From an uncultured bacterium (GTDB lineage: Bacteria; Desulfobacterota; Desulfobulbia; Desulfobulbales; Desulfobulbaceae), in contig CAIMMA010000316.1 of assembly GCA_903842475.1 (NCBI GenBank), forward strand, positions 1-5,478: a DNA stretch of 5,478 nt. The letters run 5' to 3'. The position numbers and the translations under genes were made by a program. Below are positions 1 to 5,445 of this stretch, piece after piece. The notes beneath the pieces are model-generated. The model saw only the letters and a list, made by a program, of their open reading frames with translations, was not told the DNA's origin and did not search any database. Every line of letters starts with the position of its first letter. Position 1 is the stretch's first letter.

Positions 1-48
1 CATTTGGCAAAGATCTTCGTCATCATCGATAAGCAGAATATTAGCCAT
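1..48 (-). CDS. Response regulator, receiver-domain N-terminus (partial, runs off window)
   Basis: Reading the minus strand from an ATG at 48-46 gives MANILLIDDDEDLCQM, after which the window ends. The pattern hydrophobic beta-1 strand followed by DDD is the standard start of a CheY-like receiver, where the second and third acidic residues of the cluster help bind Mg2+ next to the phosphorylated Asp. It closely resembles the start of the regulator at 440 (MPNILIVDDDKMF), so the two may be paralogues. Only the receiver start is visible, so the output domain is unknown: it could be another NtrC-type regulator, a CheY-like single domain or something else. The gene is divergent from the 440 gene, and a good sigma-54 promoter match at 171-156 faces it. 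The ribosome site is weak (GTGAG, about ten bases before the start). Confidence 0.75.
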   Translation of the reverse strand, partial: MANILLIDDDEDLCQM

Positions 49-155
49 GATCTTTTTCTCACTTTCTTTAAATTTTCTCGAGCTGTCCGTTTTGTGCATA
101 TACGCCTTGAAACGCCTGTCCGTACTCTGATACGAGGCGGTTAACAGATTTATTA

Positions 156-171
156 AGCAAAATTCATACCA
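156..171 (-). promoter_or_regulatory. Candidate sigma-54 (-24/-12) promoter for the divergent response regulator
   Basis: On the minus strand the sequence is TGGTATGAATTTTGCT. Against the consensus TGGCACG-N4-TTGCW it matches 10 of 12 positions, with the invariant GG and GC dinucleotides at the required ten-base spacing. Transcription would start near position 146, giving a leader of about 97 bases before the ATG at 48. Its -24 heptamer TGGTATG is identical to that of the candidate before the kinase gene. The match is seen in the sequence; its use is inferred. Confidence 0.6.
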
Positions 172-219
172 TAGAAATTTGCAACATTATATCAACATCT
201 TGAACTGCTTTCCAGATAC

Positions 220-235
220 AGGCAAGCTTCTGGCA
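220..235 (+). promoter_or_regulatory. Weak candidate sigma-54 promoter for the NtrC-family regulator
   Basis: AGGCAAGCTTCTGGCA has GG and GC ten bases apart and matches 9 of 12 consensus positions, but lacks the first T of TGG and has TGGCA in place of TTGCA. A start near 246 would give a leader of about 194 bases to the ATG at 440. NtrC-type genes are often transcribed from ordinary sigma-70 promoters, and I could not pick out a clear one here, so this is tentative. Confidence 0.25.
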
Positions 236-439
236 GAAATATTTCTTGTGAAAATGTCCAAAATTTTAGATAATTTTTTGATTGTGTTCGGATTTGCAAG
301 TTTTTTAGATTCATCCATTTGTAATTATTGTAAATTAAATTCCAAATTTTAGGACAACGCGCGATTTGCAATTCGATTTTTCTGGAAACCGAGGCAAGCA
401 ATTTACAGTTCACTACGCATCCCTGAAGGGAACAAAGAC

Positions 440-1855
440 ATGCCCAACATACTGATAGTGGATGACGATAAAATGTTTCACGAGCCGCTTTCGTTTTACC
501 TTAACGAGATCGGCTACGACTGCGACGTGGCAAGCCATTTCATCCAAGGAGAAGCACTAGCCAACAAAAAGAATTACGACATTGTCCTGCTGGATGTTTT
601 TTTGCCGGACATGAGCGGTCTGGAGGGCATCAGCAGAATGAAAAAAACACCTTCAGCACCTGAAGTCATCATCATCACCGGGCAAGGCAACTTACAGGGG
701 GCCGAGATGGCCCTTAAAAACGGGGCGTGGGATTACCTGGAAAAACCCCTGCCCTACAACAGGATCAAACTGCTTCTGGGCAGGGCGATGGACTATCGAC
801 AACAAAAGCTGAAACTGTGCTACCAAAGGGTGTTGCAAAGGGATGGCATCATCGGTAATTCGCCGAAACTCATGGAATGCCTGGAAATAGTCGCCAAGGC
901 AGCAAATACTTCGGGAAGTGTTTTTATCTCCGGCGAAACCGGAACCGGCAAGGAACAGATGGCACAAACGGTTCATCTCAACAGCAGCAGGAGGATGAAT
1001 AATTTTATCACCCTCGATTGCACTAACATTCCGGTCAATTTGGTGGAAACCCTGCTGTTTGGCTACACCAAAGGCACCTTTACCGGCGCGGATACAAACC
1101 GGGAAGGGTTGATTCGACAGGCCGACCGGGGAACCTTGTTTCTCGACGAAGTGGGAGACCTTCCTTTGCCCGCTCAGAAATCAATTCTGGGGGTTCTGCA
1201 GAGGAAAAAATATCGACCTTTGGGCGCAAAAGAAGAAATCGCTTGCGATTTCCGGGTGGTTTCGGCAACCAACAGGGATTTGAAAAAAATGGTGGATCAA
1301 GGGCAATTCCGCAAAGATTTATATTACCGCCTCGTCTCTTTCTCCGTTCACCTGCCACCCTTGCGGGAACGTTTCGACGACCTCAAATTACTTACCAATT
1401 ATTATATCCATCAGATTTGTGAAGAAATGGGTATCGACAGCAAGGGGGTTTCCAAAAATTTCATGGAATACCTGATGCAACATAATTGGCCGGGAAACAT
1501 TCGGGAATTGATCCATACCCTGCAGACCGCCATCGCCCATGCGACCCATGAACCAGTACTTTATTCCCAGCATCTCCCCTTCGACATACGGATCGGATTT
1601 TTTAAAACCACCCACCAGGAAAAACTGACAGAAAAGAGCTCTCCCCCTTCCATCGCACTGGATTTTGATCTGTCAAATTTTCCGAAACTCAAATTCTTTC
1701 GTGAGACCATTGAATCGAAATACCTGGATGAACTGATCCGTTATACGAACGGAAAAGCCGAGGAAGCCTGTAAAATAGCAGGGGTATCGCGTTCGGGATG
1801 GTATCATCTCATGGAGAAACACGGAAGGAATACAGGCAAACGGAAGCAGGAATGA
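440..1855 (+). CDS. NtrC-family sigma-54-dependent response regulator
   Basis: This 471-residue cytoplasmic transcription activator couples phosphorylation to ATP-driven opening of sigma-54 promoters. Residues 3-118 are a receiver with acidic cluster D8-D10, phospho-acceptor D52, T80 and K102. Residues 137-380 are the AAA+ domain: Walker A GETGTGKE (165-172), sigma-54-contact loop GTFTGA (212-217), Walker B GTLFLDEVGDL (231-241), VVSATNRDL (273-281), arginine-finger region FRKDLYYRL (290-298) and sensor II WPGNIREL (350-357). A polar spacer leads to a Fis-type helix-turn-helix at about 420-463 (EEACKIAGVSRSGWYHLMEK). Length and order are those of a complete NtrC protein. The start has GAAGGG about nine bases upstream and preserves the receiver's first strand. 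Oddities: the contact loop is GTFTGA rather than GAFTGA, with the key Phe and Thr kept, and the usual Arg of the LLRVLQ segment is Gly251. The likely partner is the hybrid kinase downstream, by proximity; the exact regulon is unknown. Confidence 0.95.
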   Translation: MPNILIVDDDKMFHEPLSFYLNEIGYDCDVASHFIQGEALANKKNYDIVLLDVFLPDMSGLEGISRMKKTPSAPEVIIITGQGNLQGAEMALKNGAWDYLEKPLPYNRIKLLLGRAMDYRQQKLKLCYQRVLQRDGIIGNSPKLMECLEIVAKAANTSGSVFISGETGTGKEQMAQTVHLNSSRRMNNFITLDCTNIPVNLVETLLFGYTKGTFTGADTNREGLIRQADRGTLFLDEVGDLPLPAQKSILGVLQRKKYRPLGAKEEIACDFRVVSATNRDLKKMVDQGQFRKDLYYRLVSFSVHLPPLRERFDDLKLLTNYYIHQICEEMGIDSKGVSKNFMEYLMQHNWPGNIRELIHTLQTAIAHATHEPVLYSQHLPFDIRIGFFKTTHQEKLTEKSSPPSIALDFDLSNFPKLKFFRETIESKYLDELIRYTNGKAEEACKIAGVSRSGWYHLMEKHGRNTGKRKQE

Positions 1856-1923
1856 ATTGCAATTGTCTCCCCCTCCTGTTTGTCGAGGCTATTTAATACA
1901 TTGGATCGTGCCGATTTTCCGTC

Positions 1924-1938
1924 AAGGTCAGCGACCTT
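1924..1938. repeat. Perfect 6+6 inverted repeat, candidate activator-binding site
   Basis: AAGGTC-AGC-GACCTT is a perfect dyad with a three-base centre. It is not followed by a T-run on either strand, so it does not look like an intrinsic terminator. It lies about 145-160 bp upstream of the start predicted from the sigma-54 match at 2057-2072, a usual position for an NtrC-type enhancer site. A dyad of this size also suits a dimeric Fis-type helix-turn-helix protein. The binding role is inferred. Confidence 0.4.
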
Positions 1939-2056
1939 AAACCCAAAAAACATGCAATAAAGCCTCATCCGACCCTTCCGTCCGGTGCTTGTAGCGATGC
2001 GGCCCCTCGGCGCGGCGGGGGCGTTGCCAATGCTGCTCAGGAAGCCCTGATTACCA

Positions 2057-2072
2057 TGGTATGATTTCTGCA
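2057..2072 (+). promoter_or_regulatory. Candidate sigma-54 (-24/-12) promoter for the hybrid kinase gene
   Basis: TGGTATGATTTCTGCA matches 9 of 12 positions of TGGCACG-N4-TTGCW, with GG (2058-2059) and GC (2070-2071) separated by exactly ten bases. A start near 2083 would give a leader of about 192 bases to the ATG at 2275. The -24 heptamer is identical to that facing the divergent regulator. It overlaps a ten-base palindrome TACCATGGTA (2052-2061), which could serve as an overlapping operator or be chance. Confidence 0.5.
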
Positions 2073-2083
2073 CTATTAGGGTA

Positions 2084-2167
2084 ATGCTTCAAAAGAGGAT
2101 GTTGAAGAAAGCCGCAGGGGTAATGCGGGGATCATGGGTTTTCCTGCCGCGGCAGCGGCGTACTTGA
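2084..2167 (+). other. Possible small basic leader ORF (27 codons) in the kinase 5' leader
   Basis: An ATG at 2084 (internal ATG at 2099) opens a frame encoding 27 residues, MLQKRMLKKAAGVMRGSWVF followed by LPRQRRT. It carries eight Lys/Arg and no acidic residue. It would begin at or just after the start predicted from the sigma-54 match. The purine-rich bases before either ATG lie too close for a normal ribosome site, and I recognise no family. It may be chance; it is recorded because it sits wholly inside the predicted leader. Confidence 0.15.
2112..2155 (+). other. Structured leader segment (hairpin plus 12-bp palindrome)
   Basis: Within the predicted leader, CCGCA (2112-2116) can pair with TGCGG (2124-2128) around a GGGGTAA loop. 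A perfect 12-base palindrome CTGCCGCGGCAG occupies 2144-2155. The first arm could alternatively pair with part of the palindrome (CCTGC/GGC), so two folds are possible. No T-run follows, so it is not an intrinsic terminator. It matches no riboswitch class I know. Confidence 0.25.
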
Positions 2168-2274
2168 TTATGTGAGATAATTCAAAAGTGATAAATATAA
2201 AAAACAATTTTTGACCTTTTCGTCCCTGCCATTTTTCAACCAACAGACATCAGCTGAACAACCTGAGTAGCGCA

Positions 2275-5220
2275 ATGAAATATACCCTCTCGGATCTGGT
2301 CGAGCTTCCCGTCATGCAAAAAATGACCGACAGCCTCTATGCGTTGATCAAGATCCCCTCCTTCATCCTTTCCAAGGACGGGAAGATTCTCACCGCTTCC
2401 GGCTTGCAAGACATATGTCTCAACTTTTCACATAACTCTTCTGAAGCCCAGAATAACTGCTTCTGCAGCAATACTGGAGTACATGAACGCCTGGCCAACA
2501 ATGTATCCCCGGTCAATTACACCTGTCCGCATGGATTTATGCATGCGGCCGCGCCCATTGTCGTCGACAACATTTTTCTAGGCAGTTTTTGCAGCGGTCA
2601 ATTTCTGCAACACCCGCCGAATCAGGAGCAATTGACAAGATTTATACAGCAGGCTGCGCACTACGGCTTTGAAGAGACCTCGTTTCTCGATTCATTGGCG
2701 CAGTTGCCCATTATTTCAATAGCATACGCCGAATCTGTGATGAACTTTCTCGCTCAGCTTGCGGAACTATTCGCCCAAAAGGGATTGGCTCAACTGCATT
2801 TGACCAAGTCGTCCCAGCGCTTGAGGGAAAATCTGGAATGCACCCAAATCCTGCTCGATACTATCCCCGCCGCGGTTTTTTATAAAGATGCGGCCGGGAG
2901 ATATACAGGATGCAATACCATGTTCTCCGACCAAATACTGGGGCTGCCCAAGGAGCAAATAATCGGCCGCAGTTTATTTGAACTGAGTCATTTGGCTATC
3001 TCCGAAATGATACCTGTTTACAGTTCAATGGATCAAAAACTGCTGGCCGCAGGCGGGACGCAGAGCTATGGAGCTCCGGTTCAATTTGCGGACGGCACCC
3101 TTCGGGACGTTATCTTCCACAAAGCCACGTTCGTTAATTCAACCAATAATGAACCAGGGATCGTTGGCTTCATGGTGGATATTACCAAGAGTAAGCAGGT
3201 CGAGAGGAGAGCCCAGGAAAACGAGCAGAAACTGGCGCAAATCATCAACAGCAATTCCATCGCGACTTTTGTCATTGACCAGGAGCACACCATTACCCAC
3301 TGGAACCTGGCCTGTGAAAACCTGCTCGAGACCTCGGCGTCGGTCATGATTGGCACCAAAAAACAGTGGATGCCGTTCTATCCGTCCGTCCGTCGCGTCA
3401 TGGCGGACTTGGTTGTTGAAAAGGCGAATGCGATCGACATCGCCCAAAATTATGAAATATGGCATCCCTCAGCCTTGATTGCCGGGGCCTATGAGGCTGA
3501 AAACTTTTTCCCCCATCTGGGGGAGAAAGGAAAATGGATTTTTTTTACGGCGGCACCGTTGAAAGACCAGGAAGGCAATGTCGTTGGCGCGATTGAAACC
3601 CTGCAGGACATCACCTCTCGTAAATTGGCAGAGTACGAGATCTCTACGGCTCGCACTTTGGCAGAAGAGGCCAATCGCGCCAAAAGTGAATTCCTCGCCA
3701 CGATGAGCCATGAAATCAGGACGCCCATGAACGCCATTATCGGCATGACCGATTTGCTACGCGACACCCCGTTGAACCAACAACAGCACCATTACCTGGA
3801 GACGGTGCGAACATCATCAGAACATCTGTTGATGCTGATCAACAACGTCCTCGACTTTTCCAAAATCGAGGCCAAAAAGTTCGAATTAGCAAATATTCTC
3901 ATTAATCTTCCCAATTTCCTCAATAATTCTGTTGCCATGTTCAGGTATCTGGCTGAAGAGAAAAGGCTTTTCCTCTCCTTGAAAATCGATGACGACCTTC
4001 CCAATTTTCTTTTAGGCGACCCCCACCGATTGCGTCAAATCCTGGTCAACCTTGTCAGCAACGCCCTGAAGTTCACTGAAAAAGGGGGGGTTGCATTGCA
4101 TGTCGGTCTTGCTCCTGCTGCAGCGCTGCCGGTTGATGATTCACGAAGGCAAACGCCATCGCCATCCGTTACCCTGCTCTTTCGTGTGCAGGATACCGGA
4201 GTAGGCATTCCGGTATCCGATCAGGAACGAATTTTCGAGAGCTTTACCCAGATCGACGGATCCTATCAACGAAAATGGGGGGGCACCGGCTTGGGGCTTG
4301 CCATCACCAAACAACTGGTTAGCCTCATGGGGGGCGGGCTCTGGGTTGAAAGCAGTCCTGGCCAAGGCAGCCGATTTTCCTTCACCGCTAGTCTGCAACT
4401 AGCTTCGGTTGCCGAGTTCGCGCTTGAAAATCAGCAAAAGACTCTCCGGGAAGAGAAGCATGCTGGCCCCTTGCATATTCTCTTGGCGGATGATCTCGCT
4501 GTAAACCAGGAGATCATCACCACCATTTTGATTAAACATGGACACTCGGTCCGGACTGTACTCAACGGCCAAGAGGCTGTGGCGGCACTTCAGCAAGATC
4601 AATTCGATCTAATCCTGATGGACGTCCAGATGCCCGTCATGGATGGCCTGGAGGCAGTTCGGCGGATAAGGGGGTTGCCTGACAAACAACGCGCTGCGGT
4701 GCCCGTTATCGCCCTGACCGCCCATGCCCTGCTGGACGACCGTGAACGATTTTTAAATGCCGGCATGAATGCTTACATTGCCAAACCGGTACAAAACCGG
4801 GAGTTGCTGCGGACCATCAGAGACGTTACGCAAAAAAGATCAACGCATCTCGCGAAGTCCCAGGCCTCCGCATCCGGGTTGATCGATCTGCAATACGCGC
4901 TGGATCTGATGGGCGGAGAAAAAGAAGTCCTACGCATAGGCTGCGAGGCCATTGCTCGTGAAATGCCCAAACTGCTGAAGCAACTGCATGATGCACTACA
5001 GAACGAGGACGTTTGCACTGTCCATCGCCTGGCGCATTCCATCAAAGGGACCGCCAAAAGCATCAAGGCCGATGAAACCGCCGCTCTTGCCGAACAACTT
5101 GAATGGATGGCTGGTGAAAAGCACATGGAAAACGCGGAACGTCTTTACCTCGATTTGCAGGAGAACGCCGAAAAAATGCTGGTGGAGCTAGGAGATAAGT
5201 TGCATGAGGGGTCGTTTTAA
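2275..5220 (+). CDS. PocR-PAS-PAS hybrid sensor histidine kinase with receiver and HPt domains
   Basis: This 981-residue multi-step phosphorelay kinase has no hydrophobic stretch long enough for a membrane segment or signal peptide, so it should be cytoplasmic. Residues 3-170 form a PocR ligand-binding domain (LSDLVELPVMQKMTDSL...; C48, C62, C64, C84; YTCPHGFMHAAAPIVV). PAS1 spans about 187-310 and PAS2 about 314-452; PAS2 ends AIETLQDITSRK and is joined by a helical linker to the kinase core. The HisKA H-box is MSHEIRTP with phospho-acceptor H479 and an ExxT phosphatase signature (E480, T483). The ATPase domain shows the N-box (N592, N596), DTGVGI (640-645) and GGTGLGLAI (669-677). A receiver follows at about 734-850 (D739, D740, acceptor D783, T815, K837), then an HPt domain at about 872-975 (HSIKG, H921). 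All catalytic residues are intact. PocR domains are predicted to sense simple hydrocarbon derivatives; the ligand here is unknown. The ribosome site (GAG, about seven bases before the ATG) is weak, but this start keeps the whole PocR N-terminus. Confidence 0.95.
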   Translation: MKYTLSDLVELPVMQKMTDSLYALIKIPSFILSKDGKILTASGLQDICLNFSHNSSEAQNNCFCSNTGVHERLANNVSPVNYTCPHGFMHAAAPIVVDNIFLGSFCSGQFLQHPPNQEQLTRFIQQAAHYGFEETSFLDSLAQLPIISIAYAESVMNFLAQLAELFAQKGLAQLHLTKSSQRLRENLECTQILLDTIPAAVFYKDAAGRYTGCNTMFSDQILGLPKEQIIGRSLFELSHLAISEMIPVYSSMDQKLLAAGGTQSYGAPVQFADGTLRDVIFHKATFVNSTNNEPGIVGFMVDITKSKQVERRAQENEQKLAQIINSNSIATFVIDQEHTITHWNLACENLLETSASVMIGTKKQWMPFYPSVRRVMADLVVEKANAIDIAQNYEIWHPSALIAGAYEAENFFPHLGEKGKWIFFTAAPLKDQEGNVVGAIETLQDITSRKLAEYEISTARTLAEEANRAKSEFLATMSHEIRTPMNAIIGMTDLLRDTPLNQQQHHYLETVRTSSEHLLMLINNVLDFSKIEAKKFELANILINLPNFLNNSVAMFRYLAEEKRLFLSLKIDDDLPNFLLGDPHRLRQILVNLVSNALKFTEKGGVALHVGLAPAAALPVDDSRRQTPSPSVTLLFRVQDTGVGIPVSDQERIFESFTQIDGSYQRKWGGTGLGLAITKQLVSLMGGGLWVESSPGQGSRFSFTASLQLASVAEFALENQQKTLREEKHAGPLHILLADDLAVNQEIITTILIKHGHSVRTVLNGQEAVAALQQDQFDLILMDVQMPVMDGLEAVRRIRGLPDKQRAAVPVIALTAHALLDDRERFLNAGMNAYIAKPVQNRELLRTIRDVTQKRSTHLAKSQASASGLIDLQYALDLMGGEKEVLRIGCEAIAREMPKLLKQLHDALQNEDVCTVHRLAHSIKGTAKSIKADETAALAEQLEWMAGEKHMENAERLYLDLQENAEKMLVELGDKLHEGSF

Positions 5221-5296
5221 AACCATGCAATAAAATCCAGCATTGCAAAAAATCGGTGAAATTTCTTGTAGGGTTAAAGGTCGCTCTCTTTGCCGC
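5221..5296. other. Short spacer between kinase stop and IS21 end
   Basis: It contains CATGCAATAAA (5224-5234, also at 1951-1961), a 6-bp inverted repeat TGCAAT/ATTGCA (5226-5231/5242-5247) and, at 5271-5296, a diverged inverted copy of the segment at 1919-1944. The stem-loop after the kinase stop is followed by A's rather than T's on the coding strand, so it is not a convincing terminator for that gene. Confidence 0.4.
5271..5296 (+). repeat. Inverted, diverged copy of the 1919-1944 intergenic element
   Basis: The reverse complement of 1919-1944 and the plus strand of 5271-5296 align without gaps at 20 of 26 positions, including the 9-base run AAGGTCGCT. The first copy is the one with the perfect AAGGTC/GACCTT dyad; here the second half-site has decayed to CTCTTT. 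This could be a small dispersed intergenic repeat or a second regulator-binding site. I cannot tell from two copies. Confidence 0.4.
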
Positions 5297-5326
5297 TGTT
5301 ACTTGACCAGCTCACCCCTGCTGCGT

Positions 5327-5368
5327 ATTCCGGTCGAATCCGGCCAGCATTCCGACGAAAAAGGCCAG
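5327..5368 (+). repeat. Tandem terminal repeats of the IS21-type end
   Basis: Unit one (5327-5347) and unit two (5349-5368) both begin ATTCCG and end GGCCAG, with GAA in the middle. The interiors differ (GTC-GAA-TCC versus AC-GAA-AAA). The period of about 22 bases, two helical turns, suits side-by-side binding of transposase subunits, as described for the repeated ends of IS21 elements. Confidence 0.7.
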
Positions 5369-5433
5369 TGTACAATGAGAGAATAGTCGCGGGGTAACCT
5401 TCAACCGGTATCCTGTCTTCCTTGATTCAATAT

Positions 5434-5440
5434 AAGGAGG
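5434..5440 (+). promoter_or_regulatory. Strong ribosome binding site for istA
   Basis: AAGGAGG lies five bases before the ATG at 5446, a near-perfect Shine-Dalgarno sequence. It selects 5446 over the in-frame ATG at 5467, which has no such site. It is much stronger than the sites of the two host signalling genes. Confidence 0.75.
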
Positions 5441-5445
5441 GCTTG

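Larger units (their letters stand above)
49..439. promoter_or_regulatory. AT-rich divergent intergenic control region
   Basis: This 391-bp stretch lies between the starts of two divergent regulator genes and is clearly richer in A+T than the genes, especially at 140-350. No convincing gene is seen in it. It holds a sigma-54 promoter match facing left (171-156), a weaker one facing right (220-235), a CTGTCCGT direct repeat (83-90, 116-123), a tandem ACGCCT pair (102-107, 112-117) with AGGCG at 135-139, and a repeated CCAAA(A)TTTTAG element (258-269, 342-352). This is consistent with a shared regulatory region for both genes. Confidence 0.6.
1856..2274. other. 419-bp intergenic region between regulator and kinase
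   Basis: No convincing protein gene lies here. From left to right it holds a palindrome just after the regulator stop (AATTGCAATT, 1855-1864), the AAGGTC-AGC-GACCTT dyad (1924-1938), CATGCAATAAA (1951-1961, repeated at 5224-5234), a GC-rich patch with GCCCC/GGGGC arms (2002-2006/2017-2021), a sigma-54 promoter match (2057-2072), two copies of GGGTAATGC (2079-2087 and 2118-2126), a GC palindrome (2144-2155) and an AT-rich stretch (2164-2215) before the kinase start. The length and the promoter match suggest the kinase gene has its own promoter rather than being only read through from the regulator. Confidence 0.55.

Noticed and set aside
192..413. Minus-strand 73-codon open frame in the divergent control region
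   Set aside because: It lies in AT-rich promoter DNA, shows no recognisable motif, and would occupy the space where both promoters are expected.
2010..2029. Minus-strand GG-N10-GC match beginning TGGCAACG
   Set aside because: Only the dinucleotides and the -24 half fit; the -12 half is CCGCC, it sits in GC-rich DNA and it points into the end of the regulator gene.
1804..2073. Minus-strand open frame of 89 codons across the end of the regulator gene and the following gap
   Set aside because: It begins with GTG without a ribosome site, overlaps the confident regulator gene at its end and resembles no family I know.
1960..2160. Possible cyclic-di-GMP or other known riboswitch in the kinase leader
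   Set aside because: I looked for the conserved cores of common classes and found none; only simple palindromes are present.
2695..2790. Possible membrane segment around residues 141-170 of the kinase
   Set aside because: The stretch is interrupted by charged and polar residues (E153, N157, Q161, E164, K169) and reads as the final amphipathic helix of the PocR domain leading into the linker.
4773..5126. Minus-strand 117-codon open frame within the kinase gene
   Set aside because: It is a frame shadow of the receiver/HPt coding region, whose motifs (TAHA, AKP, HSIKG) are unmistakable on the plus strand.
5226..5250. Possible intrinsic terminator after the kinase gene
   Set aside because: The stem is only six AT-rich pairs and is followed by A's, not T's, on the coding strand.
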